Origin: Aquibium microcysteis
GTDB lineage: Bacteria > Pseudomonadota > Alphaproteobacteria > Rhizobiales > Rhizobiaceae
Length of the DNA stretch: 64,000 nucleotides
Direction of reading: 5' to 3'
Assembly (NCBI RefSeq): GCF_014495845.1
Contig: NZ_CP061080.1
Span: forward strand, 2,283,001-2,347,000
Part shown: positions 9,913 to 18,710 of the stretch, one piece after another
Layout of the letters: the number at the start of each line of letters is the position of its first letter
How positions within the stretch are numbered: the first letter of the stretch is position 1
Position numbers and translations under genes: made by a program
The notes under the pieces: generated by a model
Seen by the model: the letters and a program-made list of their open reading frames with translations, nothing else
Database searches by the model: none
Told to the model about the DNA's origin: nothing

Positions 9913-10203
9913 CTAGCGTGGTCTGGCGGGCAGAGTCTTGGGGTCGCGGGCGCCGTGGAGAACGCGAACGACCTCCGAGGCACTGGTTCGATAGTAGATC
10001 AGAGAGGGATAAGGGCGCGTGTTCTGGATGCGGACGGATGTCTTGTCCGTCGCACGTCCCGTCTCCGGAAAATCGCGAATGTCGCGGAGGACCTGCAGCA
10101 ACCTCTCTTGGAAGCCGGCACGCGCGGACGGCGACTGGATTGGAAGATAACCATAGATGTCCCGAATCTCGTCGCTGGCCGCGCGCGTGAGCCTGATCTT
10201 CAC
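9913..10203 (-). CDS. Type II toxin, RelE/ParE family (module 1 of tandem pair)
   Basis: 96-residue ParE/RelE-like toxin: MKIRLTRAASDEIRDIYGYL, then the family block LRDIRDFPETGRATDK and the closing strand PYPSLIYYRTSASEVVRVLHGARD, where the HGARD end is characteristic. The GTG start overlaps the antitoxin stop as GTGA. It shares fold and the FPETG block with the toxin at 10578-10874, but the two sequences are otherwise divergent, whereas their antitoxins are nearly identical at the N-terminus. Confidence 0.82.
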   Translation of the reverse strand: MKIRLTRAASDEIRDIYGYLPIQSPSARAGFQERLLQVLRDIRDFPETGRATDKTSVRIQNTRPYPSLIYYRTSASEVVRVLHGARDPKTLPARPR

Positions 10204-10430
10204 AGGCGGCGATTCGACAGAAGGGCCGCGACCTCATCGTCGGAAGCGAACTCGCCACGCTCGGCTTGCGCCAGCCCTTCTTCGACGGCCGCCCGCTCCT
10301 CCTCCGAAAGCACGTAGACGCTCTCATTCGCCCCGCCGACGACCTCCATGATCGTGCGCGCGAGTTCGTCCTGCTCGGCGGGGTCGAGCTGGCGGGCCGC
10401 CTCGATGGCGATTTCGAGAAGTCGGGTCAT
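10200..10430 (-). CDS. Antitoxin of ParE-type toxin (module 1)
   Basis: 76-residue antitoxin. Residues 1-50 (starting MTRLLEIAIEAARQLDPAEQ) match the antitoxin of the neighbouring module at all but one position. The C-terminal 25 residues (GLAQAERGEFASDDEVAALL) differ and belong to the common tail motif of antitoxins that partner RelE/ParE toxins. No clear ribbon-helix-helix or HTH is visible. Coupled to the toxin by a GTGA overlap. A conserved element CTCGAAATGGTA lies about ten bases upstream in both modules and is a candidate operator or promoter part. Confidence 0.78.
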   Translation of the reverse strand: MTRLLEIAIEAARQLDPAEQDELARTIMEVVGGANESVYVLSEEERAAVEEGLAQAERGEFASDDEVAALLSNRRL

Positions 10431-10452
10431 GACGGCATCCTACCATTTCGAG
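10285..10452. repeat. Direct repeat, copy 1: antitoxin N-terminus plus upstream region
   Basis: About 168 bases that recur at 10956-11123 with an offset of 671 and only a handful of substitutions. The repeat covers the first two thirds of the antitoxin gene and about 20 bases upstream. Similarity ends inside the coding sequence. Confidence 0.9.
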
Positions 10453-10577
10453 AGTCGGTTCGCCATGCCGGCCGCGCAAGCCTGCCGCCTCCGTTCCGGG
10501 AAAGCTGGGCCGGCCGCTCGACATCGCGCGGTCCTTCAGGTGTCGGATGCTCGAGCCGGCAGAGTCCCGGCAGAGCG

Positions 10578-10874
10578 TCATCGGCCGAACACCTTCAACT
10601 CGTCGGGATGCCTTGCCCCATGACGGAAGGCATGAACCACGACTTCGCCCTGATGAACCTCGTAAAGGATGAGGTATCGATACGGAGACAGGTTGACGCG
10701 CCGGACTCCGTCCTCCGACGTCTTGACTCCGGTTTCGGGAAAGTCCCGCAATCGCAGCAGGATTGCATCGATGCGCCTCGCAAGCCCGCTCGCCGCCTGC
10801 GGTGCCTCCTGCTTGAGACCGACAAGGATTTCCTCGATCTCCAGTGCCGCCGGGGGCGTGACCCGCACACGCAT
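10578..10874 (-). CDS. Type II toxin, RelE/ParE family (module 2 of tandem pair)
   Basis: 98-residue RelE/ParE toxin: MRVRVTPPAALEIEEILVGL, LRLRDFPETGVKTSEDGVRR, and LSPYRYLILYEVHQGEVVVH followed by AFRHGARHP, a standard ParE ending. The start ATG overlaps the antitoxin stop (TGATG). The gap of about 150 bases to the next module downstream holds no gene. Paired with the duplicated antitoxin, it is probably a second, separately specific module rather than a copy of the first. Confidence 0.83.
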   Translation of the reverse strand: MRVRVTPPAALEIEEILVGLKQEAPQAASGLARRIDAILLRLRDFPETGVKTSEDGVRRVNLSPYRYLILYEVHQGEVVVHAFRHGARHPDELKVFGR

Positions 10875-11101
10875 CAGCGATACTTGGCAAGCATCGCTTC
10901 GAGTTCCTCTTCGGAAACGAACTCGCCCCTGCGAACGCAGTCACGGGACCGTTCCACGGCCGCCCGCTCCTCCTCCGAAAGCACGTAGACGCTCTCATTC
11001 GCACCGCCGACGATCTCCATGATCGTGCGCGCGAGTTCATCCTGCTCGGCGGGGTCGAGCTGGCGGGCCGCCTCGATGGCGATTTCCAGAAGTCGGGTCA
11101 T
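10874..11101 (-). CDS. Antitoxin of ParE-type toxin (module 2)
   Basis: 75-residue antitoxin whose first 50 residues are nearly identical to those of the antitoxin at 10200-10430. The last 25 (RRGEFVSEEELEAMLAKYR at the end) are divergent and should contact the module 2 toxin. Overlaps the toxin start by one base. The shared upstream sequence suggests both modules bind the same operator and may cross-regulate. Confidence 0.78.
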   Translation of the reverse strand: MTRLLEIAIEAARQLDPAEQDELARTIMEIVGGANESVYVLSEEERAAVERSRDCVRRGEFVSEEELEAMLAKYR

Positions 11102-11123
11102 GGCCGCACTCTACCATTTCGAG
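10956..11123. repeat. Direct repeat, copy 2: antitoxin N-terminus plus upstream region
   Basis: Partner of 10285-10452 at an offset of 671 bases. It includes the shared 12-base element ctcgaaatggta (minus strand) just upstream of the antitoxin ATG. Confidence 0.9.
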
Positions 11124-11215
11124 CCGCCCTCTGCCACGGGTCACCGGTCCGCGCTTCGCCGACGCCACCCTTGCGTGCGTCGATTCAGGCGCACGGATGC
11201 GCCGCGCCGCCGGCC

Positions 11216-11668
11216 TCACTGGCAATTGTAGCGGCTCAGCACCAGCTCGCCGTCGGCCGACAGGAAATCCGCCACCTTCCATTCGCCGTCGACGCGCTTC
11301 AGCCGCCATTCCATTCGATGCCGCTGGCCGCCGGCCGTGAAGGCGGCGATCACCGTCGCCTGGTCGCCGCGCACCGCCTCCACCGTCCGGACCGCGTCGC
11401 CGGTCTCCGACGCCGCCGGTTCCGCGAAGGCGAAGGCGAGATTGGGATCGAGGCATTCCCCCTCGCCGGAAGACTTCAGCTTGTCGTTGTCGTCGAGGAT
11501 CGTCCGGGCCGGATCGGTGAAGTGGGAGCGCAGCGCCGGGTCCGTCTCGGCCCCCGGCCTCTGGTAGAACAGCCTGACGATCTCCTGCGGCGTCGCAGCG
11601 GCGGCGGCAGTGGCCGGCAGAGCGAGCGACGCTGCGATGATGGCGGGGGCGAAAAGACGAGACGGCAT
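11216..11668 (-). CDS. Small secreted protein, NTF2/DUF3828-like
   Basis: 150-residue exported protein. A signal peptide (MPSRLFAPAIIAASLALPAT, Ala-rich cleavage region following) precedes a compact alpha+beta domain starting PQEIVRLFYQRPGAETDPAL and ending in the strand pattern HRMEWRLKRVDGEWKVADFL, which resembles NTF2-like DUF3828 proteins. A single Cys pair is possible (GECLDP and the C-terminal YNCQ). It follows the MttB-like gene on the same strand by 27 bases. Function is unknown; the family call is by eye. Confidence 0.6.
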   Translation of the reverse strand: MPSRLFAPAIIAASLALPATAAAAATPQEIVRLFYQRPGAETDPALRSHFTDPARTILDDNDKLKSSGEGECLDPNLAFAFAEPAASETGDAVRTVEAVRGDQATVIAAFTAGGQRHRMEWRLKRVDGEWKVADFLSADGELVLSRYNCQ

Positions 11669-11695
11669 GGTCGTCCCTCCGGACGGGCGCGGGGT

Positions 11696-13246
11696 TCAAT
11701 ACCACGCATCCTCCACCGCCGCCTTCCGGCGCGCAATGAAATCCTTCAGTGCCTCGTCGATCCCCTCGTCGAGCGGCGGTGCCTCGTAGTCGGCCAGCAT
11801 CTGCTTCCACTTCGCGTTGGCGCGTGTCGCCGCGTCTGCCGATCCGGCCGCCTCCCACTTCTCGAAGGGTTCGTTGTCCGCGATCGCCGAATCCCAGAAC
11901 GCCGTCTCGTAATTGGCCATGGTGTGGGCGCAGCCGAAGAAGTGACTGCCCGGACCGACCTCGCGGAAGGCGTCGAGCGCGAGCTGGTTGTCGTCGACCT
12001 TCACCCCGTCGAGATAGCTGTGCAGCGCGCCGCAGAAATCGGCGTCCATCACGAACTTTTCGTAGGACATCGACAGGAGCCCGTCGAGGAAGCCGGCCGA
12101 ATGCAGGATGAAATTGGCGCCGCAGTGCACGGCCGCCAGCATCGACATGGTGCTCTCGTTCATCGCCTGCCCGTCCGGCAGCTTCGACGTCGTGAACGAG
12201 CCCGAGCAGCGCAGCGGCAGGTTCAGGCGCCGCGCCAGCTGGCCGATCACCATCGAGCCGATCGCCGGTTCCGGCGTGCCGAAGGTCGGGGAGCCCGAGC
12301 GCAGCGACATCGACGACAGGAAGTTGCCGAAGATCACCGGCGCACCCGGCCGCTCGAGTTGCGTCAGCGCACAGCCCGCCATGGTCTCGGCCAGCGACTG
12401 GGCGATCGCCCCCGCATTCGTCACCGGCCCCATCGCGCCGCCGAGGATGAACGGCACGACCACGGCCGCCTGGTTGGCGCGGGCATAGGCGCGCAGCGCC
12501 GTCGTCATGGTCGCGTCCCAGACCAGCGGCGAGTTGACGTTGACGTTGCCGAGGATGACGCAGTTCTCGTCGGTGAAGCGCTCGCCGAAGACGATGCGGG
12601 CCATCGCGATCGACTCCTCCGCCCGGCTCTCCGCCGTCACCGACCCCATGAAGGGCCGGTCCGAATAGCGGATGTGGGCATAGACCATGTCGAGATGGCG
12701 CTTGTTCACCGGCACGTCGACCGGCTCGCAGATCGTCCCGCCCGAATGATGCAGCCAGGGCGAGGCCTGCGCCAGCTTGATGAAGTTCTCGAAGTCCTCG
12801 ATCGTGCCGTAGCGGCGGCCGCGATCGAGGTCCATGACGAAGGGCGAGCCGTAGGCCGGCGAGAAGACGACGGAGCGGCCGCCGATCTCCACCGATTTCG
12901 CCGGATTGCGCGCGTGCTGGGTGAAGCTGGCCGGCGCCGTCTTCAGCACCGCGCGCAGCAGCCCCGGCTCGAACCGCACCAGCACGCCGTCCACCCGGGC
13001 GCCGGCCCGCCGCCAGTGGTCGAGCGCCACCGGATCGTCGCGGAACTCGATCCCGATCTCGGCCAGGATCCGGTCGGCCGCGGCCTCGATGCGCACGAGG
13101 TTCTCTTCCGACAGGATGTCGTAGGTGGGAATGTTGCGCACGATGTAGGGCCGCCCGAGCCCGCGCTCGCCATGGCTGCGCTGCTCGCGCCGCGCCTGGC
13201 GGCCGGAGCGCTCGCGTCTGGTCCGGCTCTCCTCGACCATGGCCAT
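11696..13246 (-). CDS. Trimethylamine methyltransferase (MttB) family protein, non-pyrrolysine
   Basis: 516-residue TIM-barrel protein of the MttB superfamily. Archaeal MttB moves a methyl group from trimethylamine to a corrinoid protein using pyrrolysine. Characterised non-pyrrolysine homologues act on glycine betaine or proline betaine. Here the frame is read through with no amber codon, as in the non-pyrrolysine branch. Typical segments are SENLVRIEAAADRILAEIG near residue 45, LGNVNVNSPLVWDATMTTAL and the C-terminal GPGSHFFGCAHTMANYETAF. GGAGGAG lies just before the chosen ATG. No corrinoid protein or reductase gene is adjacent, so the substrate stays open. Confidence 0.82.
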   Translation of the reverse strand: MAMVEESRTRRERSGRQARREQRSHGERGLGRPYIVRNIPTYDILSEENLVRIEAAADRILAEIGIEFRDDPVALDHWRRAGARVDGVLVRFEPGLLRAVLKTAPASFTQHARNPAKSVEIGGRSVVFSPAYGSPFVMDLDRGRRYGTIEDFENFIKLAQASPWLHHSGGTICEPVDVPVNKRHLDMVYAHIRYSDRPFMGSVTAESRAEESIAMARIVFGERFTDENCVILGNVNVNSPLVWDATMTTALRAYARANQAAVVVPFILGGAMGPVTNAGAIAQSLAETMAGCALTQLERPGAPVIFGNFLSSMSLRSGSPTFGTPEPAIGSMVIGQLARRLNLPLRCSGSFTTSKLPDGQAMNESTMSMLAAVHCGANFILHSAGFLDGLLSMSYEKFVMDADFCGALHSYLDGVKVDDNQLALDAFREVGPGSHFFGCAHTMANYETAFWDSAIADNEPFEKWEAAGSADAATRANAKWKQMLADYEAPPLDEGIDEALKDFIARRKAAVEDAWY

Positions 13247-13391
13247 CGTCGCTCCTCCCGATATCCTCGCCCGGAGCCTAATGTGCCGGGCATGCCGCCC
13301 GATAGGCCGCGCAGCGCCGTCCCCCGGCCTGTTTGCGCCTCGCTGCGCTTCGGCCCTCGTCCGGCCACCCGAATCCCGCTAGAAGCCCCGG

Positions 13392-15224
13392 ATGCCGATC
13401 CGCCAGCTTCCAGAGACCGTGATCAACCAGATCGCCGCCGGCGAGGTCATCGAACGGCCGGCCAGCGTCGTGAAGGAACTCGTCGAGAACGCGCTCGATG
13501 CCGGCGCGACGCGCATCGAGATCGCCACCGCGGGCGGCGGGCTGAACCTGATCCGCGTCGTCGACGACGGCGGCGGAATTCCGGCGTCCGAGCTGTCGCT
13601 CGCGGTGTCGCGCCACTGCACCTCCAAGCTGTCCGACGACATCCACGACATCCGCTCGCTCGGCTTCCGCGGCGAGGCCCTGCCCTCGATCGGCTCGGTC
13701 TCGCGGCTCACCATCCGCTCGCGCACGGTCGAAGCCGACGAGGCGATGGAGATCGCGGTGGAGGGCGGCCGGGTCTCGCCGCTGCGGCCGGCCGCCGCCA
13801 ACCGTGGAACGCAGGTCGAGGTGCGCGACCTTTTCTACGCCACGCCCGTCCGGCTGAAGTTCATGAAGGGCGAGCGTGCGGAATCCACCGCCATCACCGA
13901 CGTCGTCAAGCGCATCGCGGTCGCCTTTCCCGCCGTCCGTTTCACGCTCTCGGGCACCGATCGCACGCGGCTCGACCTGCCGGCCGAGACCGACGACGAG
14001 GACGGCCGGCTGCGCCGCCTGGCGAAGGTTCTGGGCGAGGAGTTCCCGAAGAACGCGCTGCCGCTCGACGCACTGCGCGAGGGCGTGCATCTCGGCGGCC
14101 AGGTGTCGATCCCCTCCTTCACGCGCGCCAACGCGCTGATGCAGTTCGCCTATGTCAACGGCAGACCCGTGCGCGACCGCCAGATCGCCGCGGCGATCCG
14201 CGCCGCCTATGCCGACGTGCTGCCGCGCGACCGCCATGCCATCGCCGCCCTGTTCCTGACGCTCGATCCGGGGCTGGTCGACGTCAACGTCCACCCCGCC
14301 AAGGCCGACGTACGTTTCCGCGATCCGGGGCTGGTGCGCGGGCTGATCATCGGCGCGATCCGCCAGGCGCTGGCGCAGGCCGGCATGCGTCCCGCCACGT
14401 CCGGCACCGCCGGCATGATGGCCGCGTTCCGCCCGGGCGGCGCGCCCGCGCCGCATGCGGGCCCTGCGGGCGCGCACCGCAGCGACGATGCCGCGCGGCG
14501 CGGCTGGCCGTCCGGCGGCTTCGACCTCGACAGTTCGCCGAGCCGCCCGCTCGACGGCTTCGGCGAGGCCGCCCAGGCCGCCTTCGCGCACCGGCCGGGT
14601 GCCGACGCACGGGGGGCCGCGGAACCGGCGCCCGAGACGCTGCGCCATCCGCTGGGTGCGGCCCGCGCCCAGGTCCATGCCAACTACATCGTCGCGCAGA
14701 CCGAGGATTCGCTGGTCATCGTCGACCAGCACGCCGCGCATGAAAGGCTCGTCTACGAGGCGCTGAAACAGGCGATCCATGCCCGTCCCCTGCCCGCCCA
14801 GATGCTGCTCCTGCCCGAGATCGTCGACCTTCCCGAGGAGGATGCCGAACGGCTCGCATCGCACGCCGGCACGCTCGCCCGCTTCGGCCTCGGTCTCGAG
14901 CGCTTCGGCCCGGGCGCGGTGGCGGTGCGCGAGACGCCCGCCATGCTCGGCGAGACCGACGTCCAGGGCCTCGTCCGCGACCTGGCCGACGAGATCGCCG
15001 AGACTGATTCGGCCGACGGGCTGAAGCAGCGGCTCGACGCCATTGCCGCCACCATGGCCTGCCATGGCTCGGTGCGGTCGGGACGGCGGCTGAAGCCGGA
15101 GGAGATGAACGCGCTGCTGCGCCAGATGGAGGCGACGCCCGGCTCCGCGACGTGCAATCACGGTCGTCCGACCTACATCGAGCTCAAGCTCTCCGACATC
15201 GAGCGGCTGTTCGGCCGTCATTGA
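13392..15224 (+). CDS. mutL: DNA mismatch repair protein MutL
   Basis: 610-residue MutL. The GHKL ATPase domain shows [20 protein letters not shown] near the start, VDDGGGI and [12 protein letters not shown] (about residues 91-102). The C-terminal dimerisation domain carries the endonuclease motif [12 protein letters not shown] from residue 445 (DQHA-x2-E-x4-E) and CNHGRPT near the end. This fits alphaproteobacteria, where no MutH exists and MutL itself nicks the strand. A Pro/Gly/Ala-rich linker at about residues 335-415 joins the halves. Starts a short + strand pair with the DUF2093 gene, divergent from the MttB-like gene. Confidence 0.97.
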   Translation: MPIRQLPETVINQIAAGEVIERPASVVKELVENALDAGATRIEIATAGGGLNLIRVVDDGGGIPASELSLAVSRHCTSKLSDDIHDIRSLGFRGEALPSIGSVSRLTIRSRTVEADEAMEIAVEGGRVSPLRPAAANRGTQVEVRDLFYATPVRLKFMKGERAESTAITDVVKRIAVAFPAVRFTLSGTDRTRLDLPAETDDEDGRLRRLAKVLGEEFPKNALPLDALREGVHLGGQVSIPSFTRANALMQFAYVNGRPVRDRQIAAAIRAAYADVLPRDRHAIAALFLTLDPGLVDVNVHPAKADVRFRDPGLVRGLIIGAIRQALAQAGMRPATSGTAGMMAAFRPGGAPAPHAGPAGAHRSDDAARRGWPSGGFDLDSSPSRPLDGFGEAAQAAFAHRPGADARGAAEPAPETLRHPLGAARAQVHANYIVAQTEDSLVIVDQHAAHERLVYEALKQAIHARPLPAQMLLLPEIVDLPEEDAERLASHAGTLARFGLGLERFGPGAVAVRETPAMLGETDVQGLVRDLADEIAETDSADGLKQRLDAIAATMACHGSVRSGRRLKPEEMNALLRQMEATPGSATCNHGRPTYIELKLSDIERLFGRH

Positions 15225-15296
15225 CAGCGCCGAGCGCGCGGAAGCTTGACCGGACGAAGGTTTTGTGGCGCTAAGGACGCGGCAAGTGAGAGAGCG

Positions 15297-15527
15297 ATGA
15301 ACAGGTTCGAAGGTCCGGGCGCGAGGGAAGCGCGGCTGCGGTATCTGGACGGCGATTTCCAGGTCGCCAGCCCGGGCGCGTTCGTGCGCTGCGCCGTTAC
15401 CGGCGAGAGCATCCCGCTCGACGAACTCAAGTACTGGTCCGTCGCGCGCCAGGAAGCCTATGTCAGCGCGTCCGTCTCGCTCGCGCGCGAGCTCGAGGCC
15501 AATCCGCATCTGCGTCGGCGCGGCTGA
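15297..15527 (+). CDS. DUF2093 family protein
   Basis: 76-residue conserved protein matching the DUF2093 pattern: MNRFEGPGAREARLRYLDGD, then a central GAFVRCAVTGESIPLDELKYWSV and an acidic-aromatic end. The family is small, cytosolic and restricted mainly to alphaproteobacteria; no function is established. ATG at 15297 is chosen because it follows GAGAG and gives the usual N-terminus; the frame extends to 15246 without support. It lies 72 bases after mutL and is convergent with lpxK. Confidence 0.72.
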   Translation: MNRFEGPGAREARLRYLDGDFQVASPGAFVRCAVTGESIPLDELKYWSVARQEAYVSASVSLARELEANPHLRRRG

Positions 15528-15554
15528 CGCCTCCCGCGCCAGCAGCCCCTGCGC

Positions 15555-16595
15555 CTACCGCCTGGTTCCGGGCGCATAGCGCCGCTTCTCGAACTCCCGT
15601 ATCGCGTTGTCGATCAGGCGTCGCGGCACCACCGGATCATCGAAGACGAGGTCGATCGGCAGCGTCAGCGTCCGCTCCGCCAGAGCGCGCGCAGCCGCCG
15701 TTCCGCTCCTCAGGCGCATGACATCCTTCTCGGTCGTCACGAGGTCGAGACCCGACGCATCCGCATCGCGGGCGAGCTCGGCGATCTCGCCGTCGGTGAA
15801 GGGATGGTGGTCGCCGAACACCCGCCGCACCACGATCGTCCCGCCGGCATCCTCGATCGTGCCGAAGAACTTCGCAGGGTCACCGATACCGGCGAAGGCG
15901 AGGAGGCGGCGGCCGGCAATCGCCGCCGCGTCGCGCGGCTTCACCCGCGCCCGGTAGGCCGGCCGGCCGGCGCGCGCAGCCTTGCGGATGGCGGCGGCGG
16001 CTCCGTCCCCGGTCCCGATCGCCAGGACGGCATCGGCATGGCGGATCTGGCTCACGAAGGGCGCACGCATCGGTCCGCCCGGCACCACATGGCCGTTGCC
16101 GAGCCCGCGCCGGGCGTCGATGACCAGCAGCGAATGGTCGAAATGGATGCGCGCGCTCTGGAAACCGTCGTCCATGATCAGGAAGTCGCAGCCGAGGCCG
16201 ATCAGGATGCTCGCTCCCGCCGCCCGGTCCGGCGACACCGCCACAGGCGCATGCTGGGCGATCAGCAGCGGCTCGTCGCCGACATGGCGTGCGGTGTCGT
16301 GGTGAAGGTCGACGAGATGCGGTTCCGCAACGCTGCCGCCATAGCCGCGCGACAGGACGCCGGGCTTCAGCCCCATCCGCTCGGCCTCCTGCACCAGGGC
16401 CACGACCGTCGGGGTCTTGCCGGCGCCGCCGACGGTGAAGTTGCCGACGCAGAAGACCGGAACGTCGAGCGGCTCCCGCCTGGCCCCGATCATGCGCCGC
16501 GCGGCGGCGAAGCCATAGAGGGCCGATGCCGGCCAGAGCGCCCAGGCGCGCCAGTCCGGCTTCTCCCACCAGAACGGCGGCGCTTCGCTCGTCAT
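15555..16595 (-). CDS. lpxK: Tetraacyldisaccharide 4'-kinase
   Basis: 346-residue inner-membrane-associated kinase that phosphorylates the 4' position of the lipid A disaccharide. Walker A lies at residues 51-62 (GNFTVGGAGKTP). Other segments are LSRGYGGSV, DDGFQSARIHFDHSLLVIDA and LPIDLVFDDP near the C-terminus. An N-terminal hydrophobic anchor (WALWPASALYGFAAARRM) is typical. Last gene of the pmbA-to-lpxK operon, four bases after waaA. Confidence 0.95.
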   Translation of the reverse strand: MTSEAPPFWWEKPDWRAWALWPASALYGFAAARRMIGARREPLDVPVFCVGNFTVGGAGKTPTVVALVQEAERMGLKPGVLSRGYGGSVAEPHLVDLHHDTARHVGDEPLLIAQHAPVAVSPDRAAGASILIGLGCDFLIMDDGFQSARIHFDHSLLVIDARRGLGNGHVVPGGPMRAPFVSQIRHADAVLAIGTGDGAAAAIRKAARAGRPAYRARVKPRDAAAIAGRRLLAFAGIGDPAKFFGTIEDAGGTIVVRRVFGDHHPFTDGEIAELARDADASGLDLVTTEKDVMRLRSGTAAARALAERTLTLPIDLVFDDPVVPRRLIDNAIREFEKRRYAPGTRR

Positions 16596-16599
16596 CGCC

Positions 16600-17916
16600 T
16601 CAGCGCCTCGTGCCTTCGTCGAGCCGGGCCTTCACGATGAGCGGATTGATGTAGGGCTCCAGCGCCTTCAGCGTCGCCGGCAGCGCCCCGCGCATCTCGT
16701 TGACGGTCGCCAGCGCAGCGTCGATCATCTCGCGCCGCTTGCCCTCGTTGGCGAGCAGGAAGTTCACGGCACCCGCCAGCATGTCGCGGTCGGTCACCAG
16801 TCGGGCCCCGCCACGCTCGATCAGCCTCTCGTAGGAATCGCGGAAGTTCTGGACGTTCCGACCCGCGAGGATCGCCGTCTCGAGAATGGCCGGCTCCAGC
16901 GGGTTCTGTCCGCCCTCCGCCGTCAGCGACCGGCCGACGAATGCGATCTCGGTGACGCGGAGGAAGAGACCCATGTCGCCGATCGTGTCGCCGAGCAGCA
17001 CGTCGACTTCCGGCTCCACCGGCTCGCCGAGGCTGTGGCGCGCGACCGTCAGCCCGGCCTCGCGAAAGGCGCCGAGCAGTCCCTCTGCCCGTTCCGGGTG
17101 GCGCGGCACGATGATCGACAGGATGCCGGGGTAGCGCCGCTTCAGCAGCCGGTGCACCTCGATCGCGATCGCCTCCTCGCCTTCATGGGTGGAGATCGCC
17201 GCCCAGGTCGGACGCTTGCCGATCTGCGAGCGAAGCAGCCGCAGTTCCCGCTCGTCGACCGCCGGAGGATCTGTGTCGACCTTGAGGTTGCCCGAAACCG
17301 TGACGGGCCGCGCGCCCAACTGGCGGAAGCGTTCTCCGTCGGTCTCCGACTGCGCCACCACGTGCGACAGGTTCTCGAACAGGGCTTCGGCGAGATAGGC
17401 GCGCTTCGTCCACGCCGCGAACGACCGGTCGGACAGGCGCCCGTTGACCAGAACCTGCGGCACGCGTCGCGCGCCGAGCTCCAGGATCGTCATCGGCCAG
17501 ATTTCGGATTCGGCGATGATGGCCAGATCCGGCTTCCAGTGGTCGAGGAAGCGGCTCACCGTAGGCTTCAGGTCGAGCGGCACGTACTGATGCAGCACGC
17601 GTTCGTCGAAGCGCGACTGGACGATCTGCGCCGAGGTCACCGTGCCGGTGGTGAAGACGACGTTGATGTCGAATCCGGAGATCCGCCGCACCAGCGGGAT
17701 GACGGCATAGGATTCGCCGACGCTCGCCGCATGGATCCAGACCAGCGGCCCGGGCGGCCGCTTCACGACGGCGTATCCGTAGCGCTCGCGGCGCCGCGAG
17801 CGCTCTTCCTTGCCGCGCGTCGTCCGCCAGGCGATGTAGCCGCCGACGAACGGGTAGGCGGCCGCTCCGGCGAAGCGATAGGCCGTCAGCATCGCGCGTG
17901 CCCAGCGTTCGCTCAT
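16600..17916 (-). CDS. waaA: 3-deoxy-D-manno-octulosonic-acid transferase (Kdo transferase)
   Basis: 438-residue GT-B glycosyltransferase that adds Kdo to lipid IV-A at the inner membrane. Visible features are an N-terminal anchor (AYRFAGAAAYPFVGGYIAW), the acceptor motif WIHAASVGESYAVIPL, DLAIIAESEIWP, and the nucleotide-sugar site SLTAEGGQNPLEP. ATG at 17916 overlaps the stop of the acyltransferase gene (ATGA), which fixes the start; the longer open frame upstream is antisense material. Followed by lpxK after four bases, so the two lipid A/Kdo steps are co-translated. Confidence 0.95.
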   Translation of the reverse strand: MSERWARAMLTAYRFAGAAAYPFVGGYIAWRTTRGKEERSRRRERYGYAVVKRPPGPLVWIHAASVGESYAVIPLVRRISGFDINVVFTTGTVTSAQIVQSRFDERVLHQYVPLDLKPTVSRFLDHWKPDLAIIAESEIWPMTILELGARRVPQVLVNGRLSDRSFAAWTKRAYLAEALFENLSHVVAQSETDGERFRQLGARPVTVSGNLKVDTDPPAVDERELRLLRSQIGKRPTWAAISTHEGEEAIAIEVHRLLKRRYPGILSIIVPRHPERAEGLLGAFREAGLTVARHSLGEPVEPEVDVLLGDTIGDMGLFLRVTEIAFVGRSLTAEGGQNPLEPAILETAILAGRNVQNFRDSYERLIERGGARLVTDRDMLAGAVNFLLANEGKRREMIDAALATVNEMRGALPATLKALEPYINPLIVKARLDEGTRR

Positions 17917-18710
17917 GAGGTTCGATCGACCAGCCCGTAGGCCTTCGCGGTGGCGGCGTCGAGACTCGCCGTCACCTCCCGCCGCTTCTGTTCCAGCAAT
18001 GCCTCGTTCGCATCCGCGGGCACGTAGACCGGCTCGCCCACCACGACCGCCTTGCGTCCGAACGGCAGGTTGATCGTCGTCCTGTCCCAGCTCGACGCGA
18101 TCACCTTGCGCCGGCTCGTGGCGAGCGCGACCGGCACCACCGGCCGCCCCGAGAATTTGGCGAGCATCACGATGCCGAGCCCTGCATCGCGCGGTGTTCC
18201 GTGCGGGATGTCGGCGATCATCGCCACGGAGCGCCCGGTATCGAGCAGCCGCTTCAGCATGATGAGCGCGCGCGCGCCGCCCTTGTCGGCATTGTGCGCG
18301 TTGGCGCGTCCGCCCGATCCGCGCACCGTCTCGAAGCCGAAACGCTCGGCCACGCGCGCATTGAGTTCGGCGTCCCGGCTCTTCGAGAACAGCGCCGCCA
18401 TCTTCAGCCACCGCGGCTTCAGGCAGGGGGCCATCAGATGCTGGCCGTGCCAGAACGCCGCGATTCCCGGCGCCAGGCTGGCATAGGCCTTCTCGAGACT
18501 GTCAGACCCCTCGACGGTGCGGTTGGTCAGGTAGATGAAGCGGAGCGCCGCCGCCAGCGCGAAGGCGACCAGATCGGCCACGAAACGTGATTCGGCCAGC
18601 GGCGTCCGGATGCGACGCCAGAAGGCCTTCAGAGGGCCGGGCCGGGCAGATCTCGACCGTCGCCGGCCGTCCATCTTGCTGGCGGAAGCCACGGGAGGCA
18701 CGTCGGTCAT
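17913..18710 (-). CDS. Lysophospholipid acyltransferase-like protein (DUF374)
   Basis: 265-residue protein with an N-terminal membrane segment (VADLVAFALAAALRFIYL) and the acyltransferase-like HGQHLMAP motif. Later segments are FSKSRDAELNARVAERFG and VAMIADIPHGTPRDAGLGIV. The DUF374 family sits beside waaA in many Hyphomicrobiales and is thought to act in lipid A or phospholipid acylation, but its reaction is not settled. ATG at 18710 overlaps the DUF4170 stop and its own stop overlaps the waaA start, both as ATGA, so the three are tightly coupled. Confidence 0.85.
   Translation of the reverse strand: MTDVPPVASASKMDGRRRSRSARPGPLKAFWRRIRTPLAESRFVADLVAFALAAALRFIYLTNRTVEGSDSLEKAYASLAPGIAAFWHGQHLMAPCLKPRWLKMAALFSKSRDAELNARVAERFGFETVRGSGGRANAHNADKGGARALIMLKRLLDTGRSVAMIADIPHGTPRDAGLGIVMLAKFSGRPVVPVALATSRRKVIASSWDRTTINLPFGRKAVVVGEPVYVPADANEALLEQKRREVTASLDAATAKAYGLVDRTS

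Noticed and set aside
11696..13246. Possible pyrrolysine-dependent MttB with an in-frame amber codon
   Set aside because: The frame is uninterrupted over the full family length, so it belongs to the non-pyrrolysine branch.
11171..14743. A 1190-codon open frame on the + strand across mutL and the MttB-like gene
   Set aside because: It is antisense to one gene and out of frame with the other, is Arg/Pro-rich and has no recognisable domain. Long shadow frames are expected at this G+C.
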